64,000 nt of DNA from Flavobacterium sp. Its GTDB lineage: Bacteria > Bacteroidota > Bacteroidia > Flavobacteriales > Flavobacteriaceae. The number at the start of each line of letters is the position of its first letter. Position 1 is the stretch's first letter. Shown here one piece after another: positions 48,208-61,183 of this stretch. The position numbers and the translations under genes were made by a program. The stretch covers positions 62,001-126,000 of the forward strand of contig NZ_JANJUQ010000030.1 of the NCBI RefSeq assembly GCF_024710485.1, written 5' to 3'. The notes under the pieces were generated by a model. The model was not told the origin of the DNA. It searched no databases and saw nothing but the letters and a program-made list of their open reading frames with translations.

Positions 48208-48374
48208 ACTACTAAAAAATTTTTGTTAATAACTCAGACTGAGGAAATCCCAATCATAACTACAAATGTAACTAAATTTTAATTAGAAAAAGTCAAAGTT
48301 ATTAACAATTGTTGTCCTATTACGCGTTCATTTACAGATATTAAGACAGTCTTGCATTTTTAAATTAAATGGGT

Positions 48375-48382
48375 TACATTTG
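48375..48382 (+). promoter_or_regulatory. -7 element (TACATTTG) of a Bacteroidetes-type promoter for the T9SS gene
   Basis: TTG - 20 nt - TACATTTG upstream of ATG 48411. Confidence 0.5.
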
Positions 48383-48410
48383 AAATGTTAACCTCCTAAA
48401 AAACAACCTC

Positions 48411-49142
48411 ATGAGAAAACTTTACGCTTTATTTTTATTGATAACTGTTGGCTTGTATGGGCAAACTGGCAGTTTATGTACCGATCCCATAGTTATAAAT
48501 AGTTTGCCTTACACCACTACAGACAATACGGCTAACTATGGTGATAATTACGATCCTCCGACAGCCACCCCAATTTCTTGTGGTGCAGGAACTTCTGGGA
48601 ATTATTATCTTGGTGGAAATGACGTGATTTACGCTTACACTCCAACAGCAAACGGAAATATTTCCATACAATTGCCCTCTGCGCCAGGTTGGACCGGTCT
48701 TTTTGTGTATACCAGTTGTGCCGGTATAGGAGCTGCACCTTATGCTTGTAATTGCAGTTCGGCTGCCGGTAACAGAACTATTAATGATATGGCGGTTACG
48801 GCCGGGCAAACATATTATATCGTAATTTCTTCATGGCCATCGCCTCAAACCATTGCTTACACGTTAAATGTAACGCAAAGCAATTTGGATAACAGTGAAT
48901 TTAATCCTAATAAAACGGTCACTTTGTATCCTAATCCGGTGCGACAAGAATTATTCGTGGAAACCGATGCATCGATTAAAAATGTCAGCATTATTTCGGT
49001 TAATGGACAACGTTTAGCGGCTAATTTAATCAATAACAATAGTATTAATGTTGACGGTTTGTCGGCCGGATTTTACATTTTAGAGATGACTACGGAAGAA
49101 GGACTACTATTGCGTAAAAATTTCATAAAAGCAGCCAATTAA
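48411..49142 (+). CDS. T9SS type A sorting domain-containing secreted protein
   Basis: Signal peptide; C-terminal VTLYPNPVRQELFVETDASIKN...GFYILEMTTEEGLLLRKNFIKAAN. Confidence 0.88.
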   Translation: MRKLYALFLLITVGLYGQTGSLCTDPIVINSLPYTTTDNTANYGDNYDPPTATPISCGAGTSGNYYLGGNDVIYAYTPTANGNISIQLPSAPGWTGLFVYTSCAGIGAAPYACNCSSAAGNRTINDMAVTAGQTYYIVISSWPSPQTIAYTLNVTQSNLDNSEFNPNKTVTLYPNPVRQELFVETDASIKNVSIISVNGQRLAANLINNNSINVDGLSAGFYILEMTTEEGLLLRKNFIKAAN

Positions 49143-49162
49143 AAAGCAGCATGATTGAACCG

Positions 49163-49196
49163 AAAACCCCGAGTATTGATTTGCTCGGGGTTTTTC
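49163..49196 (+). terminator. Intrinsic terminator
   Basis: aaaaccccgagtattgatttgctcggggttttt. Confidence 0.8.
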
Positions 49197-49281
49197 TTTG
49201 GTAAAATTGGCTTAACTTTCCTTTAAAAACTACAACGATTGAAATCTGTTTTTATACTTTTGCAACACCAAAACAAACCCA

Positions 49282-51258
49282 ATGAAATTCGATAGAAAAG
49301 AATTGTCCAATATCCAGTTGTTGGACTTGTATAAAAGATTACTCAAGCCCCGATTGATAGAAGAAAAAATGCTCATCTTGTTGCGTCAAGGGAAAGTGTC
49401 TAAATGGTTTTCGGGCATTGGTCAGGAAGCCATTTCAGTAGGAATTACGGCTGCGTTAGACCAAGATGAATATATTTTACCAATGCACCGCAATTTGGGT
49501 GTATTTACCGGGAGAGACATTCCATTGCACCGATTGTTTTCGCAATGGCAAGGAAAGAAAAGCGGTTTTACCAAAGGAAGAGACCGCAGTTTTCACTTTG
49601 GTACCCAAGAGTTTAAAATTATCGGAATGATTTCGCATCTCGGACCGCAAATGGGTGTAGCCGACGGTATCGCTTTAGCCAATAAACTCAAGCAAAACGG
49701 CAAAGTTACAGCTGTTTTTACCGGAGAAGGTGCTACTTCGGAAGGCGATTTTCATGAGGCATTGAATATAGCCGCTGTTTGGGATTTACCGGTAATGTTT
49801 GTGATTGAAAACAACGGTTATGGTTTATCAACACCGACCAACGAGCAATACCGCTGTGAAAACCTGGCTGACAAAGGCGTAGGCTATGGCATGGAAAGTC
49901 ATATCATAGACGGTAACAATATATTAGAGGTTTATTTGAAAGTAGCTGAATTAAAAGCGTCGATGACAGTCAATCCTCGTCCGGTGTTGTTGGAGTTCAA
50001 AACCTTTAGAATGCGCGGTCACGAAGAAGCCAGTGGAACTAAATATGTACCTCAGGAGTTGATGGACATGTGGGCGATTAAAGATCCGATTGCCAATTAC
50101 CGAGATTATTTGATGACAGTTGGTGTGCTTTCTGAAGAAATGGATGCCGAGTTTAAAGCTAATATCAAAGCCGAAATTGATGAACATTGGGCCATTACTG
50201 TCGCCGAACCTGAATGCGAAGCCAGTTTGGAAGAAGAACTCAATGATGTGTATGAACCATATACTTTTGAAGTCTTTGAACCTGGCGCAGAAAAAGAAAA
50301 CATTCGTGTTATTGATGCCATTTCTTCGGCCTTACGCCAATCCATGGAACGCCATGAAAATTTGGTGATTATGGGACAAGATATTGCGGAATACGGAGGG
50401 GCCTTTAAAATTACCGATGGTTTTGTAGCGCAATTTGGCAAAGACCGCGTACGCAATACACCTATCTGTGAAAGTGCTGTAGTATCGGCGGCGAATGGAT
50501 TATCTATAAATGGTCATAAGGCTGTAGTGGAAATGCAGTTTGCCGATTTCGTGTCTACTGGATTCAATCCGATAGTGAATTTATTGGCTAAACAACACTA
50601 TCGTTGGGGCGAAAAATCGGATGTAGTAGTTCGTATGCCTTGTGGTGGCGGTACGCAAGCCGGACCGTTTCACTCACAAACCAACGAAGCTTGGTTTACC
50701 AAAACACCGGGCTTGAAAGTGGTTTATCCGGCGTTTCCGTATGATGCCAAAGGATTATTGAATACTGCCATTAACGATCCGAATCCGGTGATGTATTTTG
50801 AGCACAAACAATTGTACCGTTCCGTTTATCAAGAGGTTCCGACGGATTATTACACCATTCCTTTCGGGAAAGCCGCTTTATTGAAAGAAGGTACGCAAGT
50901 AACCGTTATTTCGTTCGGAGCCGGTGTGCATTGGGCTTTGGAAACCTTAGATAAACACCAGGATGTTAGTGCCGATTTGATTGACTTAAGAACATTACAA
51001 CCTTTGGATACCGAAGCGATTTTTACTTCGGTTAAAAAGACAGGTAAAGTTATTATTCTTCAAGAAGATACTTTGTTTGGCGGAGTGGCAAGTGACATTT
51101 CGGCTATGGTTACCGAAGCCTGTTTTGAGTATTTGGATGCGCCTGTGCGAAGAGTAGGTAGTTTGGAAACGGCTATTCCTTTTGTGAAGCCATTAGAAGA
51201 TCAGTATTTGCCTAAAGCTCGTTTTGAAACTTCATTACTTGAGCTTATAGCTTATTAA
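49282..51258 (+). CDS. 2-oxoacid dehydrogenase E1 component, fused alpha and beta subunits
   Basis: [31 protein letters not shown] (TPP motif) followed by beta part [39 protein letters not shown]. Confidence 0.92.
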   Translation: MKFDRKELSNIQLLDLYKRLLKPRLIEEKMLILLRQGKVSKWFSGIGQEAISVGITAALDQDEYILPMHRNLGVFTGRDIPLHRLFSQWQGKKSGFTKGRDRSFHFGTQEFKIIGMISHLGPQMGVADGIALANKLKQNGKVTAVFTGEGATSEGDFHEALNIAAVWDLPVMFVIENNGYGLSTPTNEQYRCENLADKGVGYGMESHIIDGNNILEVYLKVAELKASMTVNPRPVLLEFKTFRMRGHEEASGTKYVPQELMDMWAIKDPIANYRDYLMTVGVLSEEMDAEFKANIKAEIDEHWAITVAEPECEASLEEELNDVYEPYTFEVFEPGAEKENIRVIDAISSALRQSMERHENLVIMGQDIAEYGGAFKITDGFVAQFGKDRVRNTPICESAVVSAANGLSINGHKAVVEMQFADFVSTGFNPIVNLLAKQHYRWGEKSDVVVRMPCGGGTQAGPFHSQTNEAWFTKTPGLKVVYPAFPYDAKGLLNTAINDPNPVMYFEHKQLYRSVYQEVPTDYYTIPFGKAALLKEGTQVTVISFGAGVHWALETLDKHQDVSADLIDLRTLQPLDTEAIFTSVKKTGKVIILQEDTLFGGVASDISAMVTEACFEYLDAPVRRVGSLETAIPFVKPLEDQYLPKARFETSLLELIAY

Positions 51259-51277
51259 CAACATATAGAGTTAATGT

Positions 51278-51307
51278 AAAAAGACACAAGCGCTTGTGTC
51301 TTTTTTT
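51278..51307. terminator. Bidirectional intrinsic terminator
   Basis: aaaaagacacaagcgcttgtgtcttttttt. Confidence 0.8.
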
Positions 51308-51331
51308 ATTATTTTAAATTTAAAAGTGGAT

Positions 51332-51721
51332 TTATATACAATTCAGCAGGACTTCTTTGGATAATGGCTTGCTGATGTAACTTACTACATTTGGGTTTTG
51401 TTCTGCTCTCGATTTGTCAATCGGATTTAGTGAAGCTGATATTACGTGGATATGGCATTCAATATGTAAGTTGGATTTTACTTTCTCGAACTCATCTAAG
51501 AATTCCCAACCGTTGATTAAAGGCATATTTAAATCTAAAAAGATGACAACTCTTTTTCCGGGCTTAGATTCCTTGTTAATATTGATGATACCTTCTAAGG
51601 CTTGTTTGCCGTTAAAAAAGGTCTGAATATCGTCTGTTATGTTTAACAACGTAATGAGTCGTCGATGAAAATAATTCACAGACAAGTCGTCGTCGATGAG
51701 TATGATGGTATTTGATGTCAT
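51332..51721 (-). CDS. Single-domain response regulator
   Basis: IILIDDDLSVNYFHRRLI, VIFLDLNMPLINGWEFLDEF, HVISASLNP, YISKPLS. Confidence 0.93.
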   Translation of the reverse strand: MTSNTIILIDDDLSVNYFHRRLITLLNITDDIQTFFNGKQALEGIININKESKPGKRVVIFLDLNMPLINGWEFLDEFEKVKSNLHIECHIHVISASLNPIDKSRAEQNPNVVSYISKPLSKEVLLNCI

Positions 51722-54339
51722 GGTTTTAAATGTTTTGAAAGGGTGAAAATGATCGAAGTGCCTTTATTGATCTCCGATTTTATCCATATTTTTCCATTGT
51801 GGATATCGACAATTTTTTTGCAATGGGCCAGTCCGATACCGAAGCCACTGTACTCATGTGAAGTGTGTAATCTTCTGAAAATTTGAAAAATCTGCTCAAA
51901 ATATTTTTCCTCGATGCCGATTCCGTTATCGGTTACTTTAAATTGCCAGTATTCTCTCAATTCTTTGGCTTCTATAGATACTATTGGAGCGGTCTTTTCT
52001 TTTCTGAATTTCAGTGCATTACTGATTAGATTTTGGAATAACAATCTAATGAAAATGGGATAGCATTCAATTACAGGAAGTGATTTAAAAGAAATTTCCG
52101 CATTCGTTTCTTTAATGTTAACGGAAAGATCTTCCAATACCTCAGTTAAGGTTTCATTCAGATTGAGTAATTGGGTTTCATTACCTTTATTGATTCTGTT
52201 GTACTCTAATAAGCCTGAAATAAGAAATCGCATTCTGTTGGCCGAATTATTGATAAAATTCAGGAATAGATTGCCTTCCTCATTTAATTGTTGGCTGAAT
52301 TCTTTCATCAACAAATCCGAATAGCTGATAATAGTAAGAAGCGGTTCTTGTAGATCATGTGAAGCGATGTAGTTAAACTGCTCCAATTCGGTATTTTGAC
52401 GCTTTAGAATTTCGTTTTGAAGTTGAATTTGTTTTTCTTTTTCTTTTCGACTGCTGATATCACGGATAAAAACAAAATATTTGTATTTATAGTCTAAATC
52501 ATCAACGGCAATCAATGTCAGCTCAATAGGAAATGTTTTTTTATGTCGATCAATCGCCATTAAATCCAAAGTGGTATTTGCCTTACCCGATAATTCTACT
52601 TTTTTAAAGAAATCGCTGATTTCAAAGCAATTATTTTCATCGGAAAGAATCAGTTCAGGAAGGTTTTTACCGATGACTTCGTTGAGCGACCAACCAAATA
52701 TTTTCTCAGCTTTTGTATTCCAAAATGAAATTGTGCAATCTTCGTTGATAATAACAATTCCTTCCATCGAAGATTGCATAATCAAGTTGTTTTGCTTTTC
52801 GGTTTTTGATAGTAGGCTTTGTAGGTTTTTGATATCGGAGATGTCAATCCCGTAGCCTATCATATAAGCAAGCTCGCCTTCGACATAAAAAGGGAAAAAC
52901 CTTCTCAAGATGTAGAATGTTCGGTCTCCTCTAATCACCTCATCCACCCATTCTACTTGTTTTCCTTTTTTTTTGGCTTCCTGAAAATACGTTTCTCGTT
53001 GGATGGCCATATCGTTATTAATCCCTTTTTTTCTACAATAATCAAAATTGTTTTTACCTATCATCCATTGGCGTAAATCCGGATCGGATATGCCATTAGG
53101 ATTGATAAAAAGATAGTTGTGATTTTTGTCAAAAACCGCTATATCCGCTGGTAAATTAAAAAGCACGGAGTCGTTAAACTCATTGCGTTTCTTGATTTCA
53201 AAATCGGCTATTTTTTGTTGTGAGATGTCCCAAACAATACCATTAAATACCATTTTACTGTTTTGAAAAACCGGAGTGGCACTCGCTTCAAACCATTTGA
53301 TACTGTTGTCTCTCAATATCATCCGACCGGTAAACTTAAAAGGCTCGTTGTATGAGATAGATTGTTGTGTAGCTTCAAGAAATGAAGGAATGTCTTCAGG
53401 GTGTATGCGCAATCGGGTTAACCAAGACTTGTAATGTGTTAGTATATTAAATCCGAAAATTTCCTGAAATGAATTGCTCACATGGTGGAAATAATGAACT
53501 TTATTTTTGAGTACATGAAACTGAAATAAAGCAACCGGCAGATGCTTTTGGAAAAAATCAATTTGAGATTTTTTTTCCTCAATGACAATTTTATCTTTTA
53601 GTTTTTCAGTTATATCATTGCAAATCAGTAAGTAGTAGTGTTTGTTTTCGAAGTTTCTTTTTTGAAAATCAATTAACAAATGTTTTTTTTTGATTTTTTC
53701 ACTAAACTTAAAATCATTTTTCTTGTCGACTTTTTGTAAAATTTCCGACCATTTTACAGCGTTTTGGAAATATTTAAAAATCTCCCAAATACATTTTTCA
53801 CTCAAATTGGCATCGGAGATTTTAACCATTTTTTGGGCAGCAGAGTTTTTGTAAACTAATTTTCCGTCTGAGTTAAAAACAAAAACTCCTTCTTTAATTT
53901 GATGGATGAATGCTTCAAAGAGACCAAGTTTCTTTTTTATGGAAGTCAGATTTTCATCAGTTTGTTTTTTGTTTGGTACTGTTTTATTAAAAGTAATGAT
54001 GTAGTACTCTTTTTCTCGAGTAAATAAAGAAAAGTTTAATTCGAGTTCAACCAAGTTGCCCTCAAGATCAGCAACTTTTTTTTGTGTGTTGAAAGGAAAA
54101 GATATGTTGTTAAAATTAATTTCCGAAATCAAAGAATCTATGACGCTATTGGGGAATATTGAAAGTATATTTTGTGCTTTTTGATTGATAAAAATGCACT
54201 CTCTCTCATCGTTAAAAGCAATAACAGACAAGGGTAATACTTGTAGGATTGATGAGATATTTTGTTCCAAATGGTGCATTTTCCTGTGTCTAGACTCATT
54301 TTTTCTCAAATTTAGAATCCTAATTTTTGCCTTTAGCAA
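51718..54339 (-). CDS. Multi-PAS sensor histidine kinase
   Basis: Multiple PAS/PAC segments; H-box EQFNYIASHDLQEPLLTI; N-box LFQNLISNALKFRKE; G-boxes DNGIGIEE, GFGIGLAHCKKIV. Confidence 0.93.
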   Translation of the reverse strand: MLKAKIRILNLRKNESRHRKMHHLEQNISSILQVLPLSVIAFNDERECIFINQKAQNILSIFPNSVIDSLISEINFNNISFPFNTQKKVADLEGNLVELELNFSLFTREKEYYIITFNKTVPNKKQTDENLTSIKKKLGLFEAFIHQIKEGVFVFNSDGKLVYKNSAAQKMVKISDANLSEKCIWEIFKYFQNAVKWSEILQKVDKKNDFKFSEKIKKKHLLIDFQKRNFENKHYYLLICNDITEKLKDKIVIEEKKSQIDFFQKHLPVALFQFHVLKNKVHYFHHVSNSFQEIFGFNILTHYKSWLTRLRIHPEDIPSFLEATQQSISYNEPFKFTGRMILRDNSIKWFEASATPVFQNSKMVFNGIVWDISQQKIADFEIKKRNEFNDSVLFNLPADIAVFDKNHNYLFINPNGISDPDLRQWMIGKNNFDYCRKKGINNDMAIQRETYFQEAKKKGKQVEWVDEVIRGDRTFYILRRFFPFYVEGELAYMIGYGIDISDIKNLQSLLSKTEKQNNLIMQSSMEGIVIINEDCTISFWNTKAEKIFGWSLNEVIGKNLPELILSDENNCFEISDFFKKVELSGKANTTLDLMAIDRHKKTFPIELTLIAVDDLDYKYKYFVFIRDISSRKEKEKQIQLQNEILKRQNTELEQFNYIASHDLQEPLLTIISYSDLLMKEFSQQLNEEGNLFLNFINNSANRMRFLISGLLEYNRINKGNETQLLNLNETLTEVLEDLSVNIKETNAEISFKSLPVIECYPIFIRLLFQNLISNALKFRKEKTAPIVSIEAKELREYWQFKVTDNGIGIEEKYFEQIFQIFRRLHTSHEYSGFGIGLAHCKKIVDIHNGKIWIKSEINKGTSIIFTLSKHLKP

Positions 54340-54614
54340 TTTTAGGCTTAACGGTAGCTTTATTTATTTCAGTGGTAATTATATATAGACGAACGGTATA
54401 AATAGCTATTTTATTACAATTAACATTTGTTTAATCTTCCTGTTTTTTGAATCTCTATTTTCATTCGTCGAAAGATTTAAACCGCTAGCGGAAATAACTT
54501 CGTGTTTTATCTAATCCTAATTCTTAAAATTTAAAAAATGTAATAAATTGTTAGAGATGCGTCTATTTTGTCGCTTCTTTAAATCTAAGTCTTACATTTT
54601 TAAAAAGTTTTTCT

Positions 54615-55799
54615 ATGCTCCAATTTTACTCTGCTTCAACAAGAATAGTCAACACCAAAAGGGGTGTGGCCGAATGTTTGGAAATTGCTTGTCAAAGCGA
54701 TTACGAAAACGTTGATTTACTGATTTTTCACGCTTCTATTGGTCATGACTTTGATGCTATTTTAGCCGAATCTAAACGATTAGCACCTAATGCCGATGTT
54801 GTGGCTGCCTCTTGTTGTGGTGTTGTTGGAAGAGAAGGGGTGAGCGAATCAATGAAAGATATCGCAATGATGGCCATCAAGGGAAAAGATTACGCCTTGG
54901 CTTCAACGGATGGTTTGTACGGATACAATTCTTACGAGAAGGCTTTAGAGTTGGCGCAAAATTTAGCCTCACAAAAACAAGGAATCAATATGATTTATTT
55001 TTTGGGATCAGGTATTGATATCAATAACGATTTATGCATTAGAGCTTTTGAAGAGGTTTTTGGTTCTGAAGTAACCATTTTCGGAGCCACATCGTCTGAT
55101 AACATGAAGGGTTATGTAAGTTATCAAGCCATTAATGATGTGGTTTATGAACACGGTGCATTTGCGATAGGTTTCTGCGATCCAACACTAACGGTAGACA
55201 CTCAAGCTACTCACGGATTTATTGCTATCGGAGAACCTATGGTAGTTACCAAATCCGAAGGGCACATCATTAAAGAGCTTAACGGAAGACCGGCTTGGAC
55301 TGAGTATTTAAACCGTTTGGGATTAACAGATAAATCCGATTGTGGGAATACCATTCCTATTGGTGCTTTAGCAGAACAATTGTCTCCTGAATTAGCTAAA
55401 GAATATGGAAACAACCACATTTTGCGTGTGGTAACCAAACACGTTGGTGAGGAAATGTACTATGCTACTACTTGTCCTGAGGGAACTGAACTTTGGTTAA
55501 CAGTTCGGGATGAGGAAGTTATCTTTAACGAAATGGAGCGTATTGTAGAATGTATCAACACTCGAAATAATGGCAAAAAGCCGGTAGCAGTCTTTCATGC
55601 CGATTGTTTGGCCAGAGGTCGTTTTTTAACAGACAGAATCTTGAAAGAAGAATTAGTCTTTAAAATGCAAGCTCCTTTTTATGCTGAAAACGGTTGTCCT
55701 CCATGGTTAGGGATGTATGGCTTTGGAGAGTTTGCTCGTTTAGGAAATAAAAATACATATCACAATTACACTACCGCACTCTATGTAATCTACCGATAA
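54615..55799 (+). CDS. FIST-domain (FIST_N + FIST_C) signal-transduction protein
   Basis: ADVVAASCCGVVGREGVSESMKDIAMMAI, FGATSSDNMKG, HGAFAIGF, C-terminal VAVFHADCLARGRFL. Confidence 0.88.
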   Translation: MLQFYSASTRIVNTKRGVAECLEIACQSDYENVDLLIFHASIGHDFDAILAESKRLAPNADVVAASCCGVVGREGVSESMKDIAMMAIKGKDYALASTDGLYGYNSYEKALELAQNLASQKQGINMIYFLGSGIDINNDLCIRAFEEVFGSEVTIFGATSSDNMKGYVSYQAINDVVYEHGAFAIGFCDPTLTVDTQATHGFIAIGEPMVVTKSEGHIIKELNGRPAWTEYLNRLGLTDKSDCGNTIPIGALAEQLSPELAKEYGNNHILRVVTKHVGEEMYYATTCPEGTELWLTVRDEEVIFNEMERIVECINTRNNGKKPVAVFHADCLARGRFLTDRILKEELVFKMQAPFYAENGCPPWLGMYGFGEFARLGNKNTYHNYTTALYVIYR

Positions 55800-55800
55800 G

Positions 55801-58308
55801 ATGTTCCCAATGAAAACCAGAAATAATTTCGATTCGTTGCTTAGGGAATACCAAGAATTACAGTTGCGTGTAACTCGTTTTTCCTATATAGAGCAACAGC
55901 TAATAAACGCTCAAGACAAACTTGATCACGAGTTGGTTTTGTATAAGCGGTTGAATAAGTTCAGCAATAATGCTCTAAAAAGCAAAAAGCTGGAAGATTT
56001 TTTAACCATGGCTGTAGAAGGAATTGTGGATGTGTTGGAAGTAGAATCAGCTGCAATCTTAATTGTAGAAAATCAATCCGGGAATAGTATTTTCTTCAGC
56101 GAAAGTATTCACTTTGATACAAAAGAAGATCAAAGTAAAGTGTCTGAAGATTTGTTGAATTTGGCCGAAATAGTCGGAAAGGCAAAATCACTGATTATCT
56201 CTTCCAGACGATTGAAGTTATTAAATTATCTGTCGGACTATTCAGATGCCGTGTTTCATGCGGCCGTCGATTCAAACCTGAATATTTCGGTTTATCTTAT
56301 CGGATTAGTGTCTGAAAAAAAAGCACCTTTCTATGAAAAATTGTACGACAAACACGAAACTATTTTCAGCTTGTTTACCCAGCAATTTCTTTCAATATTA
56401 ACCAGCTTTTACCAAAATAGAAAAATACAAGATCAAATAGCCAAAATTTCAAGTTCTGAAATTGAACTTAAAAAGTTATCACTCATTGCTACCAAAACCA
56501 AAAACGGTGTTATCATTACCGATGAAAAAGACATTATAGAATGGGTTAATGAATCGTTTGTAAAAATGTCGGGTTATTTATTTGAAGATGTTTACGGAAA
56601 GCAAACCAAAGATTTGTTTGACAACTTTATTGTTGATTTTTCCGAAAAGAAAAGGATTTTTAAAGCCCTCAAAAACAAGCAAAATATCGAACTCACGCTA
56701 CTCAACAATACTAAGGACGGTAAGTTGTATTACAGCCAAATCGAAATTATTCCTGTGTTTGATGAGCTCAAAAGACACATCAATTACATTTTTGTCATCA
56801 AGGACATTACAAACGAAGTCGAGTTTAAAGCAGAAATTCTAAGAATGAATTCCCGATTTGAATTGATTTCAGACAAATCACAAATCGGAATTTGGGAATG
56901 GAACAAAGAAGTAAATGATTCGACTTGGAACAACATATTGATTAAGCAATACGGTGCCGAAAAGCATTCCATCAAAGAAGGCTTTTATGCTTTTTGGCTG
57001 AACTCTTTGCATCCCGATGATAAGAAAAGAGTCATCGAAAATCGAGATAGACTCCTTAATTGTGAAATCGACAGTATTGAGCAAGATTATAGAGTTATTC
57101 GTCAAAACGACCAATCGGTTCGGTATCTGAAAACGCTAACCATAGGTGAAAAAGATGCCAAAGGAGAAGTAATTCGTTTGGTAGGAAGTTCAATAGACAT
57201 AACCGACAAAAAACGAGCCGAGGAAAAAGTAGCTTCATTGAAACAATTTTATGAAAGTATAATCAATCATTTACCAAACAAAATTGCGGTATTTAATGCT
57301 TCATGTGAGTTAATCTATTTTAACCAAGCAATGTCTGACTGTAATCCGTTTTGGGGTGATTTTCTTTTTAAATCAATTTATGACGTACATCCCGAAGAAA
57401 CTAATCAAACCACAGTTAATAAGCTGATTTTCCATATCCAAAATGCTATTAACAGCAAATCAGCAGTCAAGTATGAAGAAGTAATTGTCAAAGACGAAAA
57501 TGAAATCGAATTACTTAACACAGTCCTGCCTTTTTTTAGAGAAGATAAATTGGAGTACATTATCTTATCCGGTGTAGACATTAGTGAACTTAATAAAATT
57601 CAAAAAGACTTGCTCAAAAATAACTTTGAGCTGCAAAAGGTCAATTCAGAACTCGACAACTTTGTTTATAGAGTATCACACGATTTAAGATCTCCGTTGC
57701 TTTCTATTAAAGGATTAATTTCTTTAATAGATTTTGATGAAGTCAATCCAAGCTTGGCGGAATACATTAAATTAATTGAGAATAGCGCTAGTAGAATGGA
57801 TTCCTCTATTCAAGATATTTTGGAGTACTCCAGAAATTCACGATTAGAAGTCAAACACGAAGAAGTTAATCTCAAAGAAATGGTTTTTGAAATATTTGAT
57901 GATACCAAATATTCAGCAGATTCAAAAATCGATTTAATCTATGAAAGTAGTATTTCTGACAGCATCATAACCGACAAATTCCGAATAGGTGTATTGCTCA
58001 AAAATTTAATAGGAAACTCGGTTAAGTACAAACGAAACAATGTAAACTCTTTTGTCAAGTTTTCACTGACTAAGAACAATAAAATGATTACCATAACAAT
58101 TACAGATAATGGTAAGGGAATCGAAAAAGAAAGTCTGTCTAAAGTTTTTGAAATGTTCTACAGAGGCTGTAGCGACAGTGTAGGGTCTGGTTTGGGACTC
58201 TACATCTGTAAAGAGATTATAGAAAAACTTGAAGGAACCATAACCTTAAAATCGAAATATGGACTAGGAACCGAAATCAATATAAAACTACCACTAAACA
58301 AATTATGA
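55801..58308 (+). CDS. GAF/PAS sensor histidine kinase
   Basis: N-terminal GAF-like region, PAS repeats, LDNFVYRVSHDLRSPLLSIKGLI, LLKNLIGNSVKYKRN, GSGLGLYICKEII. Confidence 0.92.
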   Translation: MFPMKTRNNFDSLLREYQELQLRVTRFSYIEQQLINAQDKLDHELVLYKRLNKFSNNALKSKKLEDFLTMAVEGIVDVLEVESAAILIVENQSGNSIFFSESIHFDTKEDQSKVSEDLLNLAEIVGKAKSLIISSRRLKLLNYLSDYSDAVFHAAVDSNLNISVYLIGLVSEKKAPFYEKLYDKHETIFSLFTQQFLSILTSFYQNRKIQDQIAKISSSEIELKKLSLIATKTKNGVIITDEKDIIEWVNESFVKMSGYLFEDVYGKQTKDLFDNFIVDFSEKKRIFKALKNKQNIELTLLNNTKDGKLYYSQIEIIPVFDELKRHINYIFVIKDITNEVEFKAEILRMNSRFELISDKSQIGIWEWNKEVNDSTWNNILIKQYGAEKHSIKEGFYAFWLNSLHPDDKKRVIENRDRLLNCEIDSIEQDYRVIRQNDQSVRYLKTLTIGEKDAKGEVIRLVGSSIDITDKKRAEEKVASLKQFYESIINHLPNKIAVFNASCELIYFNQAMSDCNPFWGDFLFKSIYDVHPEETNQTTVNKLIFHIQNAINSKSAVKYEEVIVKDENEIELLNTVLPFFREDKLEYIILSGVDISELNKIQKDLLKNNFELQKVNSELDNFVYRVSHDLRSPLLSIKGLISLIDFDEVNPSLAEYIKLIENSASRMDSSIQDILEYSRNSRLEVKHEEVNLKEMVFEIFDDTKYSADSKIDLIYESSISDSIITDKFRIGVLLKNLIGNSVKYKRNNVNSFVKFSLTKNNKMITITITDNGKGIEKESLSKVFEMFYRGCSDSVGSGLGLYICKEIIEKLEGTITLKSKYGLGTEINIKLPLNKL

Positions 58309-58310
58309 GA

Positions 58311-58712
58311 ATGAAATACATACTTATTGATGATGATCCAATTATTAATTTGGTGCACAAAAAAGTAATTATGAAAACGGATTTAGAGGCCGAGGTAGCC
58401 GATTTTATTTCCGGAAGAAAGGCCCTCGATTATTTTCAAAGCAAACAGGGGCAATTAGCAGATATTGTATTGCTCGATATTAATATGCCCGAAATGAATG
58501 GCTTTGAATTCCTCGACGCTCTGCTCAAAAATAAAAATATCGATTGCAATAAACTCAAAATCTTTATATTAACCTCTTCTCTGAATGTAAAAGATAAAGA
58601 GCAGGCCGGAAAATATCCAATTCTCAAAGGCTACTTAGAAAAACCCTTAAACATTTTAAATTTTAAAGAACTTATTCAACAAGGTTTTAATTTTCAAGGA
58701 TATACGGTATAG
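58311..58712 (+). CDS. Single-domain response regulator
   Basis: MKYILIDDDPIINLVHKKVI, IVLLDINMPEMNGFEFLDAL, ILTSSLN, YLEKPLN; 4-bp-type overlap with the kinase. Confidence 0.93.
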   Translation: MKYILIDDDPIINLVHKKVIMKTDLEAEVADFISGRKALDYFQSKQGQLADIVLLDINMPEMNGFEFLDALLKNKNIDCNKLKIFILTSSLNVKDKEQAGKYPILKGYLEKPLNILNFKELIQQGFNFQGYTV

Positions 58713-58758
58713 CGATTTTTTATTCTAATGCTAAAACATAGTGATTGGTGTATATTTT

Positions 58759-58775
58759 GATAGTTTTTTTCTATC
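58759..58775. promoter_or_regulatory. OxyR-like half-site upstream of katG
   Basis: gATAG-N7-CTATc inverted repeat ~75 bp before the katG ATG. Confidence 0.35.
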
Positions 58776-58831
58776 GCAAATAATTTTTTGATAAGTCATT
58801 TCTCTTTAACTTAGCAGAAAACAATTTGTAA

Positions 58832-61145
<2,314 letters not shown>

Positions 61146-61183
61146 TTTTTTGCCGTTAGACCGCTGTTGTACGTTCGTATTTC

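Noticed and set aside
49282-51258. Frameshift/gene-fusion error in the E1 alpha/beta gene
   Set aside because: The frame is continuous, and fused alpha-beta E1 proteins are, as far as I know, normal in Flavobacteriia.
61152-61178. GTTAGAC (matches integron attC core GTTRRRY) near a CGAACGT/ACGTTCG inverted repeat beside the propeller gene
   Set aside because: No paired RYYYAAC site at a proper attC distance and no integrase in the window; a 7-bp degenerate match is expected by chance. Kept only as a reason to examine the duplicated element.
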